Below are positions 15,901 to 23,546 of a stretch of 32,930 nucleotides of DNA, one piece after another (position 1 is the first letter of the stretch; each line of letters starts with the position of its first letter). Source of the stretch: Selenomonas sp. oral taxon 126. Lineage in GTDB: Bacteria; Bacillota; Negativicutes; Selenomonadales; Selenomonadaceae. The notes beneath the pieces are model-generated. The model was given only the letters and a program-made list of their open reading frames with translations, made no database searches and was not told the DNA's origin. Where the stretch lies: the NCBI RefSeq assembly GCF_001683335.1, contig NZ_CP016201.1, forward strand, positions 678,330 through 711,259. Reading direction: 5' to 3'. The position numbers and the translations under genes were made by a program.

Positions 15901-16841
15901 CCAAGCGGCGCAAAGCCCTCGCCGCTGTTCCAACCCTGTGTCGCCGTCGCGTCGATGTCCTTCGCGAGGATGTATCTGCCGTCCCATTTCGCATTGATAT
16001 TCTGCAGGTCGTAGATGTCGTGCACGAGCATATAGTCATAGTCCGTATGCGCCGCACCGCCGAGGTTCGCTACATCCCATCCGCGCCCACTTGCAGATTT
16101 TGCGGTGTTCGGATGCGCATAGTCATAGAAGCTATGCTGCACAGAGCCGCCGCTCTCGTCGAAGTTCGCCGTCGCTCGATTGGCAACATCGTAGCCGATA
16201 TGCGGGGTCTCGGCGCTGCGGATCTTGACGTTCGTCCCCGTGAGCGCTGTGCCGTTTGTGTCCGTGACCGCATCCGTGCTGAGGACGGTGACGTTCCTCC
16301 CCTCGATGTAGAGCTTCGCCGTTTTGACCGTGCCGAGGTTCAGCACGTCGCCCGTCTGCGTGCTCGCAGAGAGTGGACTGCTGCCCCCCCCGAATGTACT
16401 TACGTTCACATCTGCGAGCTTCGCCGTCGAGAGGTAGAGCGCACCCGTATTGACCTGCGATCCCTCGGCAAAGAGGATGCCGTGCGGATTCACGAGGTAG
16501 ACGTTCCTGCCGCCCTCGATTGTGCCGTAGATGTTCGACGCGCCCTCGCCCGTGACGAGGTTCAGATAGTCGTGCGTCTGGCTGCCGCCGTCGAAGCGTA
16601 CCTTCTCGCCCGAGTCGATGGAGAAGTCCTCCCATCGGAGCACGTTGTGCTCGGTCTTGCCCGTGATGTCCATGGTCGTGCCGCTTGTTGTAATCGACGC
16701 TGCGTCCGCATTCGTCGCGGCGTGCGTGCCCTCGATGGGCAGCGCATACGCGTGCGGCGCGGCAAACGGCGCAGCGATACTCCCCAGGGCGAGCGCACAG
16801 AGGAGTGTGCGGCGCAGATGTGCATTTGATGAGGCTTTCAT
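12927..16841 (-). CDS. Filamentous hemagglutinin-like TpsA exoprotein with GLUG and YDG repeats
   Basis: The 1304-residue protein starts at the ATG at 16841 (AGGAAG before it). It has a signal peptide ending PHAYA and a two-partner-secretion domain at about residues 34-260, with NVYLVNPHGILFAEG matching the conserved NPNGI block (His in place of Asn). About six GLUG-type repeats (GGIVG/GGIAG) lie at roughly 360-555 and YDG repeats (KTYDG) at roughly 625-1165. A MBG-like segment precedes a conserved tail ending APARDLLIEGLRLD. The role would be adhesion or cell-cell contact after export through a TpsB barrel, which is not encoded in the window. Two GLUG units form a near-exact 168-bp duplication (15257-15592). 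Confidence 0.92.
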   Translation of the reverse strand: MKASSNAHLRRTLLCALALGSIAAPFAAPHAYALPIEGTHAATNADAASITTSGTTMDITGKTEHNVLRWEDFSIDSGEKVRFDGGSQTHDYLNLVTGEGASNIYGTIEGGRNVYLVNPHGILFAEGSQVNTGALYLSTAKLADVNVSTFGGGSSPLSASTQTGDVLNLGTVKTAKLYIEGRNVTVLSTDAVTDTNGTALTGTNVKIRSAETPHIGYDVANRATANFDESGGSVQHSFYDYAHPNTAKSASGRGWDVANLGGAAHTDYDYMLVHDIYDLQNINAKWDGRYILAKDIDATATQGWNSGEGFAPLGDGSNEFTGRLDGAGHTLRGLYINRRFDLKVGLFGTVKEATIENLSLRDGNVKAMSWVGGIVGFAKKAVIRNVSYSGTVAGSRDGVGGIVGHVLGGRIQNAWNAGNVTGGSTAGGIVGDAYEGSTFQNVCNTGTISGSGTQSGGIAGYIKNSSLQNAWNAGEVRGRTSVGGIAGEAYEGSTFQNVCNTGAIKGVLEQIGGIAGYIKNSSLQNAWNTGTVTGNQKSGGIVGEANGGSIRHAVWKAGSAGQAVGASSNGADVTDVKVALEADMKLAATYADWKDEHGNALVATEGGKGTPWRIYDGHTTPLLTGLMKGTKRLAKVYDGNVFATTDPHITLVNTGKNVGTYDAYSDQLGYDLIGGATITQRVLTMSGVAAQSKTYDGTTAADAAQFHATLNNVVAGEESLVTATATGAAYNSKDVATADKVSYTFALRGTGAGNYRIAASTVQGAGSITAKQLNLALMGGARFDKTYDGNANVTQTLTKDGNYTLSNFVNGEGAGIALAPVTGTYTDKNAGTGKAVTFGGLTLTGTGAGNYSLSTTTLTTTGDIAKRALTLEGTAGTQFTKTYDGNATVTQSLVRGTNYRLAGVVEGEGTDIVTLNESAAQGAYVTKDAQTAGAQQNVIFTNLALTGSGAGNYTLAASKTFENAGRITPRELNLALTGGARFDKTYDGNANVAQSLTKGTNYSLTGFVTGEGADIELSAVTGKYADKNAARDKAVTFGGLTLTGTGAGNYVLNKTTLTGTGTIARRALTLGAVAEQSKTYDGTRVADASKFRATLGNTIAGDSVTAAAATATFNDKNVAGASRINYTGVDLAGADAGNYTLAATTTQGVGSITHRDLTLTADAQSIVQGEALPSFTGRAEGFADGEDTSVLGAGGLTFESAVTNTETPGSYGVTGRIGGVTDGILGNYRIGQAAGNATAFTIHAAALPGGLIASLVQNAAPRFDIGFEQEVYVFGLPRPIPTATLGIYRFAPARDLLIEGLRLD
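15257..15592 (-). repeat. 168-bp tandem duplication inside the hemagglutinin gene
   Basis: Two consecutive 168-bp units (56 codons each) share long identical blocks, for example ATGCATTCTGAAGGCT and TGCAGACATTCTGAAAAGTA at a constant offset of 168. Each unit encodes two GLUG motifs, TFQNVCNTG and SLQNAWN. Confidence 0.8.
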
Positions 16842-16893
16842 ATTGCGACTTCCTTTCTGATATTGTCCCATAGCTTCCGCATTTTTTCTTTAT

Positions 16894-16899
16894 ATTATA
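16894..16899 (-). promoter_or_regulatory. Extended -10 box of the hemagglutinin gene
   Basis: TATAAT preceded by TGC on the minus strand, about 53 nt before the ATG at 16841. No good -35 at 17 nt was found; TTTGTG is further away. Confidence 0.4.
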
Positions 16900-16997
16900 G
16901 CATTTTTATGGATGTATCACACAAAATTGCAGAAAGTGACGATAACATACACGAAAGTGATGTGTTTCATCGAAAAGCGGATATTGATGTTTTTCCG

Positions 16998-17156
16998 ATG
17001 TCTGTCGGTGAGCATTTCTACCGGACGCCGCAGGCGGAGATGAACTACGGACGCATCGACGGCACTTCCTACACAATGAGTGCGGACAGCACGGCGGGCG
17101 CAGATGCCATCAGGGAGAAATGGAAAGCAAATCTCGGCGTGCGTATCGGGTTCTGA
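16998..17156 (+). pseudogene. Tail of an outer-membrane barrel protein
   Basis: An open frame ends WKANLGVRIGF, a typical last strand of an autotransporter or other outer-membrane barrel with C-terminal Phe. The preceding residues (AEMNYGRIDGTSYTM) also look like barrel sequence. There is no signal peptide, no barrel body and no ribosome binding site, and a strong terminator follows. It looks like the 3' relic of a deleted surface-protein gene, but the evidence is limited to about 50 codons. Confidence 0.4.
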
Positions 17157-17174
17157 GGAATACAAAGGGAGCAC

Positions 17175-17220
17175 AAAGGCTGCGGCACGGGGACAAATGA
17201 CTCCATGCCACAGCCTTTTT
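17175..17220 (+). terminator. Terminator after the barrel-protein tail
   Basis: AAAGGCTGCGGCA (17175-17187) pairs with TGCCACAGCCTTT (17206-17218) with one mismatch, followed by Ts. Confidence 0.75.
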
Positions 17221-17285
17221 CTATCCATTCTTATTGCTAACATCCGGGATAAAGACCGCGCTTCCCGCTCTTCATACGTCATTTC

Positions 17286-17314
17286 TTGCAAATCGGAAAC
17301 AAAAAGTATATGAT
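17286..17314 (+). promoter_or_regulatory. Promoter of the RHH/YafQ pair
   Basis: TTGCAA (17286-17291), 17-nt spacer, TATGAT (17309-17314), 43 nt before the antitoxin ATG. Confidence 0.55.
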
Positions 17315-17357
17315 TGACATAGAGAATCTGAAATGAACGGAACTTCAGGAGGCACTT

Positions 17358-17585
17358 ATGACAACGCTCGCAATACATCTGAACGATGCACTCGCGGCGC
17401 ATCTCACCCGCGTTGCTGCCGATCAGCAAATCACGCTGGAAGAACTTGCCCGCCGCTCCCTCACCTCATACACCGCCGCCTACAATGAGGAAACGCGTGC
17501 CGCCCTTGAGGATGTTGAGAACCAGCGAAACCTCGTTGGCCCCTTCCACAGTGTAGAGGATCTGATGAGGGATCTCAATGCTTGA
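17358..17585 (+). CDS. RelB/DinJ-like antitoxin of YafQ
   Basis: The 75-residue protein MTTLAIHLNDALAAHLTRVA begins with a short strand and helices of the ribbon-helix-helix type, with a toxin-binding tail ending DLMRDLNA. AGGAGG lies 5 nt before the ATG. The gene overlaps the YafQ gene by 8 nt, the same overlap as in the pair at 536-1022. It likely represses its own promoter. Confidence 0.8.
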   Translation: MTTLAIHLNDALAAHLTRVAADQQITLEELARRSLTSYTAAYNEETRAALEDVENQRNLVGPFHSVEDLMRDLNA

Positions 17586-17850
17586 CATTTACTACCGAAG
17601 CCGTTTCAAGAAAGACTACGCAAAGGCAGTCAAACGTGGCTGCAATCCGAAAAACTTTCAGACGGTACTTGACCTCCTTGTCCATCAGCAAAAGCTCCCG
17701 CCCAAATACTGCGATCATCCCCTTGCGGGGAACTATCACGGCTATCGGGAGTGCCACATCCAGCCGGATTGGCTTTTGATCTACAAGGTTGAAGAACAAA
17801 AATTGCTGCTCACACTTGTACGAACCGGTACGCACAGCGATTTATTCTGA
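17578..17850 (+). CDS. yafQ: YafQ-family mRNA interferase toxin
   Basis: The 90-residue protein has the YafQ signature DHPLAGNYHGYRECHIQPDW and the end RTGTHSDLF. The catalytic set of E. coli YafQ (His50, His63, Asp67, His87) corresponds to His47, His60, Asp64 and His86, all present. It cleaves mRNA on the ribosome. It is coupled to its antitoxin and followed after 27 nt by a small acetyltransferase, possibly on the same transcript. Confidence 0.92.
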   Translation: MLDIYYRSRFKKDYAKAVKRGCNPKNFQTVLDLLVHQQKLPPKYCDHPLAGNYHGYRECHIQPDWLLIYKVEEQKLLLTLVRTGTHSDLF

Positions 17851-17877
17851 GCAGAGGCAAGGAAAGGAGGCATTAGC

Positions 17878-18153
17878 ATGAACATCATATGGGAAGCCGA
17901 GGCGCGCCGCTCTGCGGCGTATGACGGCGAAAAATGCGTCGGGGTCGCAGAGATCGAAGACGAGGGCGGACACCGGGTCATCACGCACACGGAGGTCGAT
18001 CCCGCCTACGGCGGACAGGGTATCGCACACCGCCTGATCGAGGAGATCATTGCGGCAGCGCGCCGTGACGGTGCAAAGATCGTCCCTCTCTGCTCCTATG
18101 CAGACAAGATGATGCGACGAACAGACAAATACGCGGATGTACTCGCCGACTGA
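17878..18153 (+). CDS. Small GNAT-like acetyltransferase, copy 1
   Basis: The 91-residue protein contains EVDPAYGGQGIAHRLIEEII, the acetyl-CoA loop of short GNAT proteins (the YjdJ/PF14542-like class of about 90 residues). The substrate is unknown. AAAGGAGG precedes the ATG at 17878. A very similar copy lies at 27030-27305, also placed directly behind a small cytoplasmic gene. It is probably co-transcribed with yafQ and ends before a strong hairpin. Confidence 0.85.
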   Translation: MNIIWEAEARRSAAYDGEKCVGVAEIEDEGGHRVITHTEVDPAYGGQGIAHRLIEEIIAAARRDGAKIVPLCSYADKMMRRTDKYADVLAD

Positions 18154-18171
18154 GCCAGCGCACGTAAAAAG

Positions 18172-18208
18172 ACTGCCGCACGAGGGCGTTTGACTCTCGT
18201 GCGGCAGT
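18172..18208. terminator. Bidirectional terminator between GNAT and ABC ATPase genes
   Basis: ACTGCCGCACGAG (18172-18184) pairs perfectly with CTCGTGCGGCAGT (18196-18208). It has A-rich sequence to the left and TTT to the right, suited to both converging transcripts. Confidence 0.8.
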
Positions 18209-18220
18209 TTCTCTATGCGC

Positions 18221-18988
18221 TCAGAGCAGTGTCAGCAATCCCCGATGCACGGTATCGCCGACGCGCGTCTCGGTAATGCGGCAGTCGATGTCGTAGTAGC
18301 GGCTGAGGTTCTCCTCGGAGAGGAGTTCCGCCGTCGTGCCGAAGAGATATTCCCCGCGCCGCATGAGCAGGCTCTTGTCCGAGATCTTGAGCGCGTTCTC
18401 GGGCGAATGCGTATTCATGACGATGGTCATGCCCTGCTCCCGTGAGAGGCGGTGGAGGAGGCGCAGGACGATCATCTGATTGTGAAAGTCCAGATGCGCC
18501 TCCGGCTCGTCGAGAATCATGAGTTTCGGCTCGCTCGCGAGTGCGCGGGCGATGTAGACCATCTGCAGCTGTCCGCCGCTGAGTTCCGTTGCAGCGCGAT
18601 CCGCGAGAGGCAGGACGCCGACGAGGTCGAGCAGCTCCGCAACGCGTGCGCGATCCGCCGCAGACGGTGTGCGGAACAGTCCGATGCGCCGTGCGCGTCC
18701 CATCATGACCATCTCGAACACAGTGTACGGGAAGGCGGGCGCGTGACTCTGCGGCACATAGCCGATCACCTCACTGACCGCCTCGGGCACAGGGACTTTC
18801 CCATCTACGTGGCACTCCCCGCGCGTCCACGGCAGGATGCCGAGCAGACAGCGGAGGAAGGTGGTCTTACCGATGCCGTTACGCCCGAGGATGGTGAGGA
18901 TCTCGCCCGGCGCAACGGAGAAGCTGAGATCGGAGAAGAGTTCGTTCACACCGTCGTAGGAAAAGGCGGCATTTTTCACCGCAATCAT
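18221..18988 (-). CDS. Iron-chelate ABC transporter ATP-binding protein (FecE/FhuC type)
   Basis: The 255-residue ATPase has Walker A GRNGIGKTT (35-43), Q-loop near VPQ (78-80), signature ELSGGQ (135-140), Walker B LMILDEP (156-162) and switch His194. The ATG at 18988 overlaps the permease stop as ATGA, so translation is coupled; a longer frame further upstream is inside the permease. It powers uptake of iron-siderophore, heme or related chelate through the FecCD permease at 18985-20013. It is the last gene of the operon. Confidence 0.92.
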   Translation of the reverse strand: MIAVKNAAFSYDGVNELFSDLSFSVAPGEILTILGRNGIGKTTFLRCLLGILPWTRGECHVDGKVPVPEAVSEVIGYVPQSHAPAFPYTVFEMVMMGRARRIGLFRTPSAADRARVAELLDLVGVLPLADRAATELSGGQLQMVYIARALASEPKLMILDEPEAHLDFHNQMIVLRLLHRLSREQGMTIVMNTHSPENALKISDKSLLMRRGEYLFGTTAELLSEENLSRYYDIDCRITETRVGDTVHRGLLTLL

Positions 18989-20013
18989 GACCAATCCCCC
19001 TGTTTCTCCCGCGTGCGCTTCAGCAGGAATGCGAAGAAGGGCGCGCCGAGGAGTGCCGTGAGAATGCCGATGGGCAGCTCTGCGGCGAGGAGGCTGCGCG
19101 CGCAGATGTCCACGAGCGCGAGGAAAATCGCGCCCACAAGGCACGCCGCCGGCAGCAGCCGCGCGTGATCGACGCCGACGATGCGGCGGCACATATGCGG
19201 GATGACGAGGCCGACCCAACCGACGATGCCGCACGCCGTCACCGAGAGCGCCGTGAGGACGGTCGCGGCGATGATGGCGATGTTGCGGATACGCGCGGGA
19301 TTCACGCCGAGCGAGCGCGCCTCCTCCTCACCGAGCGAGAGGATGTTGATGCGCCAGCGCATTGCGAGCAGGAGCGCCCCCGCCGCGAGCATCGGCAGCG
19401 CGATGACCTGCAGACGGTCAAAGTCCGCCTTTCCGAGGCTGCCCATGAGCCAGTACGTGATGGCGGGCAGCTTGTCATAGGGGTCGGCGGCGTATTTCAC
19501 GAGCGAGATGAGCGCCGAGAAGATGGACGAGATGATGATGCCCGAGAGGACGAGCGACATCATCGACACGGAGCCACGGCTGCGCGAAAAGTAGTACGCC
19601 AGTCCGACGCTCGCCATGCCGCAGACAAAGGCGATGACGGACGTGCCGCTCCCCGTCCCCCAGAGGAGGATGCCGAGCACCGCGCCGAAGCCCGCCCCGC
19701 TCGACACGCCGAGCACGTCGGGGCTGACGAGCGGATTGCGGAAAATGCCCTGATAGACCGCACCCGAGAGCGCGAGTCCCGCGCCGACGAGCATTGCGAG
19801 CAGGGTGCGCGGCAGACGCAGCTCGAGCACGACCGTCGATGCCATATCATGCGCGGGACTGCCGAGGGCGGCACTGACGAGGATGTCCCAGACCGCGCCC
19901 GGCGCAATCGCGAACCGCCCCACGCCGAGCGAGAGGAAAAATACCGCGATGAGCGCCGCACCGAGCACGCACCAAAGGATAGGACTGCGCCCCTTCATGC
20001 CCGCCTCACTCAT
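18985..20013 (-). CDS. FecCD-family ABC transporter permease
   Basis: The 342-residue protein has about nine or ten hydrophobic segments and the FecCD signature LALSGAVYQGIFRNPLVSPD near residues 80-105. The later ATPase-contact region is SLGEEEARSLGV. It forms the inner-membrane channel for iron chelates or corrinoids. It overlaps the binding-protein gene (20006) by 8 nt upstream and the ATPase gene by 4 nt downstream. An in-frame Met at codon 6 is an alternative start. Confidence 0.93.
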   Translation of the reverse strand: MSEAGMKGRSPILWCVLGAALIAVFFLSLGVGRFAIAPGAVWDILVSAALGSPAHDMASTVVLELRLPRTLLAMLVGAGLALSGAVYQGIFRNPLVSPDVLGVSSGAGFGAVLGILLWGTGSGTSVIAFVCGMASVGLAYYFSRSRGSVSMMSLVLSGIIISSIFSALISLVKYAADPYDKLPAITYWLMGSLGKADFDRLQVIALPMLAAGALLLAMRWRINILSLGEEEARSLGVNPARIRNIAIIAATVLTALSVTACGIVGWVGLVIPHMCRRIVGVDHARLLPAACLVGAIFLALVDICARSLLAAELPIGILTALLGAPFFAFLLKRTREKQGDWS

Positions 20014-21073
20014 GGAGGATTTCCTTCAGATCCGCGTCCGTCAGCTGATAGGAGAAGAATTTCTCATAGAACGCGCGCAGATCGTCCTTTAGCACATAGT
20101 CCGCAAAGACAGCGGGGTGCAGCTTCTGCGCAAGCCACTTGATCATGAGCGGCGTCTCGACACTGGGCGCATCCCAGCGGTAGAGTCCGAGCGGTGCTTT
20201 GTAGACGCGCCCCTCGCGCACGGCGGCAATGTTCTTCCAGTTCTGCCCCGCGAGTTTGTCCTCATAGAGGTCGGCGGGCTGAATCGGAGCGAAATTGCTG
20301 AGGATGATGACGTCGGGATCCCACGCCGCGACCTGCTCCATCGTCACGGGCGTCCACTGCCCCTGCACGTCCTTCGCCACATTCACGCCGCCCGCCGTCT
20401 CGATCATCATTGTATTCACCGCAGCGCCGCCCGCGACCTTCAGATCGCCGTCACGCAGGTAGAGCACCTTCGGCTTCGGCGTATCGGCGAGCGCCGCCTT
20501 TTTCCCGTCGAAGTACGCCATCGTGTCCTGCTGGAACTGCACGAGGGACGCGGCGCGCTCCTCCTTGCCAAGCACCTGCCCGATGACGCGGATGCCGTTT
20601 TGCAGATCCTCCATCGTGCCGTATTTGAGCGCGATGGTCGGGACGTTCAGCTTTTCGAGCTGTGCAATCTCGTCCTCCTGATAGTTCCAGACGATGATCG
20701 CGCTCGGGTTCAGCTTGCCGAGCTCCTCCATGTGGATGGCGAAATCCTGTCCGACAAAATCCGTCGAGGCGTTCTCCATCTCGGGCGACAGCGTCTTCAG
20801 CATGGAGTTCGCGTATGCCGCCTTCGCCGACGGGTGCATGCCCGCAACGCGCGCGCCCGTGCCGTCCACAGCGTAGACGACCGATGCCCACGGAATCGGA
20901 ACGATGGCGAGGCTCTTCACCTCGGCGGGCAGCTTCACCGCGCGCCCCGTCGTATCCGTCACCACGCGCTCCTCGTGCGATACCGTCTGCTTCTCACCGC
21001 AGCCCGCAAGCGCGAGCGCCGTGCACAGGACGAGCAGCAACGCCAGCAGTCTGCGTGTCATAGGTTGTATCAT
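20006..21073 (-). CDS. Iron-chelate ABC transporter substrate-binding lipoprotein
   Basis: The 355-residue protein starts at the ATG at 21073 behind GGAGG. Its lipobox LALAGC places the lipidated Cys at residue 25. The body has the helical-backbone binding-protein pattern: VKSLAIVPIPWASVVYAV, then GKLNPSAIIVWNYQED, and VAAWDPDVIILSN. It delivers the chelate from the TonB receptor to the FecCD permease. The upstream receptor gene is separated from it by a hairpin and a GC-rich repeat, so expression may be partly uncoupled. Confidence 0.92.
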   Translation of the reverse strand: MIQPMTRRLLALLLVLCTALALAGCGEKQTVSHEERVVTDTTGRAVKLPAEVKSLAIVPIPWASVVYAVDGTGARVAGMHPSAKAAYANSMLKTLSPEMENASTDFVGQDFAIHMEELGKLNPSAIIVWNYQEDEIAQLEKLNVPTIALKYGTMEDLQNGIRVIGQVLGKEERAASLVQFQQDTMAYFDGKKAALADTPKPKVLYLRDGDLKVAGGAAVNTMMIETAGGVNVAKDVQGQWTPVTMEQVAAWDPDVIILSNFAPIQPADLYEDKLAGQNWKNIAAVREGRVYKAPLGLYRWDAPSVETPLMIKWLAQKLHPAVFADYVLKDDLRAFYEKFFSYQLTDADLKEILHE

Positions 21074-21129
21074 GGAGTTCCTCCTTTTCCCACCTCTGCG
21101 CAGCCCCATTCGCGCAGAAAAAGCAATAC

Positions 21130-21170
21130 AGAGCTGTTGCACGAAGTCATTTTGACCGTGCAACAGCTCT
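21130..21170. terminator. Hairpin between receptor and binding-protein genes
   Basis: AGAGCTGTTGCACG (21130-21143) and CGTGCAACAGCTCT (21157-21170) form a perfect 14-bp stem. The better T run is on the plus strand. In the operon direction (minus) it may act as a partial terminator or mRNA stabiliser. Confidence 0.6.
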
Positions 21171-21185
21171 TTGTTTGTCTTGTCC

Positions 21186-21295
21186 AGACGCTCAAGGCGC
21201 CCCTACCACCGCTCACGCGGTCCCCCTCCCCCGTGTCGCACGGGGGAGGCTTTCAACGGCGTGACGATAGGGGCGCTCCGAGAGTACCGCCCCAT
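21186..21295. repeat. GC-rich intergenic repeat, copy B
   Basis: GGCGCCCCTACCACCGCT, CGCGGTCCCCCTCCCCC and GTGTCGCACGGGGGAGGCTT follow in the same order as in the copy at 12842-12925. The CCCTCCCCCGTG/CACGGGGGAGG part is a near-perfect palindrome. It sits directly behind the receptor stop codon. Confidence 0.6.
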
Positions 21296-21297
21296 TC

Positions 21298-23517
21298 TCA
21301 GAGCTCAAACGTCGCGGAGAGCATGAACGTGCGCGGCATCGAGAGGAGGAGCTTGCTCCCCTGTCCCGGCTGGAGAATCCAATAGCTGCGGTCGAACACG
21401 TTGTAGATCGACGCCTGCAGCGAGACGGGCGTCTTGCCGACCTTCGTCCGATAGCTCGCAAAGAGATCGAACACCGCCGAGGACGGCACGGAGAGCTCGC
21501 GGCGGTTCGAGCCGATGATCGTGCCGCGCGAGACGTAGTTCATGCGTCCCGTGATGCTCCAATCCTCGTTCGGCATATACTCGAACCCGATGACCGCACT
21601 CCACGGTGCGGAGCTGTCCGTCGGCAGTCCGTCGTTCGTGCCGCCCGCCGTATGCTGCTGGCGCGCGTGAAGGTACTGAATCCCGCCGAACACGTTCCAC
21701 TTCGGCGCCGCCATCCCCGTAATGCTGAGATCCACACCGCGATAGCGGTTCTCGCCGTCGAGGCGATATGCCTTCGTCGACGCCCCCGTCGCAACATCGA
21801 TATAGTTCGGCTGGTTTACGTCGAAATACGCGAGCGCAGCGTACATATTGCCGAACTTGTACTTGACGCCAAGCTCCTTCTGCGTCACCTTCACAGAGGG
21901 GAGAATCGTCCCCTCGTTGTCATAGCCGCTGCCGACAACCTGCCCACGCGTTGTGGAGCGCGCATATGCCCCGTAGACCGAGAGTCGATCTGTTGGTGCG
22001 TAGGTCACGCCGAACGTCGGCGCATACTGCGTATCGGAGATCTGACTGCCCGCCGCACTGCCGCGATAGTTCCCGTGGCGGCGCGTCACGGCGGCGAGAA
22101 GATTCCATTTCCCGATCTTCACATTGTCCATCAGGTTGACGCTCGTGTCCATCTCCTGATACTGGAATCTCTGCCCAAGACCGGCGGAGATGTCGTAGCT
22201 GTAGATGGACGGCCGATAGATGATGCCGCTGTAGATATTGCCCGTCACGTGATCGTTCGGATTGTCGCGCCGCGTGTTGTTGTACTGGACGCGCCACGAG
22301 CGGTCAACGGCAAGCGTCACATCATGCTCTGCCGCCCCCGTGCGGAATTTATGATTCGCGCCGATCTGCCCATAGCGGCTCTTGAGGTAAAAATACTGCG
22401 ACCAGACGCGATTGCCGCGCAGATTGCCGTCGCCGTCGATCGTGATCTGCGACCAGTAGATGAAGCGGCGATTCGTCATGTCGTTCGTGCCCGCATTGAG
22501 AAAGAGCTTCGTTGTGGGATTGATCCGCTGTTCGTGGTTCAGCGTGATCTGATAGCCGTCCCAGTCGCTGTGCATGAGATTCGGATCGTCGTAGCTGCGG
22601 CTCGCATCGGGCGCCCCCGGCACCTGCCGCGCGGTGCGTTGAATGTTAAAGCGCCGCTCCGTCCCGCGCAGGCGGTCCTTATAGTAGCCGCCGAAGAGAT
22701 TCGTACTGCTCTGCGGCGTCTCGCGGCTGACATCGATGAAAATATTGTTCTTTTGACGCCCCGCACCGCTGACGGCAAAATTCCCCTCACTGTGCTCGCC
22801 GTAGACGCGCACGCCGAACGTGCCGTCGCCGAGCCCGCTGCGGTTCACGTCAATGTAGCTGCCGTAGTGTCCGTAGCCGCCGACGGTCTGCCGATAGCGC
22901 GTAAAATCCCCGCTCTCCGGGCGCTTCGTATAGAGATAGACCGAGACCGGCTGTCCGCCATCCGGCCCGTTGTAGGACTGCACCGAGCCCGAGAGCGTCG
23001 CCGCCGGGCCGACCATGACATCGGCGCGTGCGATCGTATTCGTCACAGGCCCCGCCGCCATGATGAAGAAGCCCGGCACATTGTTCAGGTACATCGCCGA
23101 GCCGTTGGCGAGCATGCCGCGCGCGGAGAAGTCCGTCTTGATGAGAGATGTGCCGACGCGCAGGGACGGCACATTTGCGAGCACCTGATTCACATCGCCC
23201 GACGGCGCGGCAAAGGTATCGAAATTCTTCGTCGTGAGGCTCTGCGCCGTATACGGCACATTCATGAGATCCCGATCCCCCAGCAGACCAAATGTCGTCT
23301 GATCCGCCTGGAATCCGCCGGGCAGGGCGGCACGCTCCGCCGCAGGGGCAGGGGCAGGCGAACGCGTCCCCATCACCGTGACCGCCGGCAGATCGTAGCT
23401 GTCAACCGCCTGCGCCGTATCCTGCATCTCTGCTGCCGCATCCTCTGCAGCGCTTGCCATGCTCCCGCTCGAAAGGCATGCGAGTACGAGAGCTGTGAGC
23501 ATTTTCTTCCTTGTCAT
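21298..23517 (-). CDS. TonB-dependent receptor of the iron-type uptake locus
   Basis: The 739-residue protein has a signal peptide ending SMASA and a TonB-box-like stretch YDLPAVTVMGTR. A plug domain follows (NVPYTAQSLTTKNFDTF, ARADVMVGPAATLSGS). The beta-barrel ends LSATFEL with C-terminal Leu in place of the more common Phe. The plug lacks a clear canonical IRG block (it reads DFSARGMLANG). It moves a metal chelate across the outer membrane. Its leader has been invaded by the small mobile element (23547-23706), which separates it from its predicted promoter at 23721-23749. Confidence 0.92.
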   Translation of the reverse strand: MTRKKMLTALVLACLSSGSMASAAEDAAAEMQDTAQAVDSYDLPAVTVMGTRSPAPAPAAERAALPGGFQADQTTFGLLGDRDLMNVPYTAQSLTTKNFDTFAAPSGDVNQVLANVPSLRVGTSLIKTDFSARGMLANGSAMYLNNVPGFFIMAAGPVTNTIARADVMVGPAATLSGSVQSYNGPDGGQPVSVYLYTKRPESGDFTRYRQTVGGYGHYGSYIDVNRSGLGDGTFGVRVYGEHSEGNFAVSGAGRQKNNIFIDVSRETPQSSTNLFGGYYKDRLRGTERRFNIQRTARQVPGAPDASRSYDDPNLMHSDWDGYQITLNHEQRINPTTKLFLNAGTNDMTNRRFIYWSQITIDGDGNLRGNRVWSQYFYLKSRYGQIGANHKFRTGAAEHDVTLAVDRSWRVQYNNTRRDNPNDHVTGNIYSGIIYRPSIYSYDISAGLGQRFQYQEMDTSVNLMDNVKIGKWNLLAAVTRRHGNYRGSAAGSQISDTQYAPTFGVTYAPTDRLSVYGAYARSTTRGQVVGSGYDNEGTILPSVKVTQKELGVKYKFGNMYAALAYFDVNQPNYIDVATGASTKAYRLDGENRYRGVDLSITGMAAPKWNVFGGIQYLHARQQHTAGGTNDGLPTDSSAPWSAVIGFEYMPNEDWSITGRMNYVSRGTIIGSNRRELSVPSSAVFDLFASYRTKVGKTPVSLQASIYNVFDRSYWILQPGQGSKLLLSMPRTFMLSATFEL

Positions 23518-23546
23518 TCTGAACCATCCTTTGTATCAATAGTAAA

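Noticed and set aside
12870-16829. Very long plus-strand open frame (1319 codons) opposite the hemagglutinin
   Set aside because: It mirrors the GC-rich hemagglutinin gene, is full of Arg and Cys, and has no ribosome binding site or known domain.
20117-21385. Plus-strand open frame of 422 codons
   Set aside because: It is antisense to the binding lipoprotein and runs through terminator and repeat sequence.
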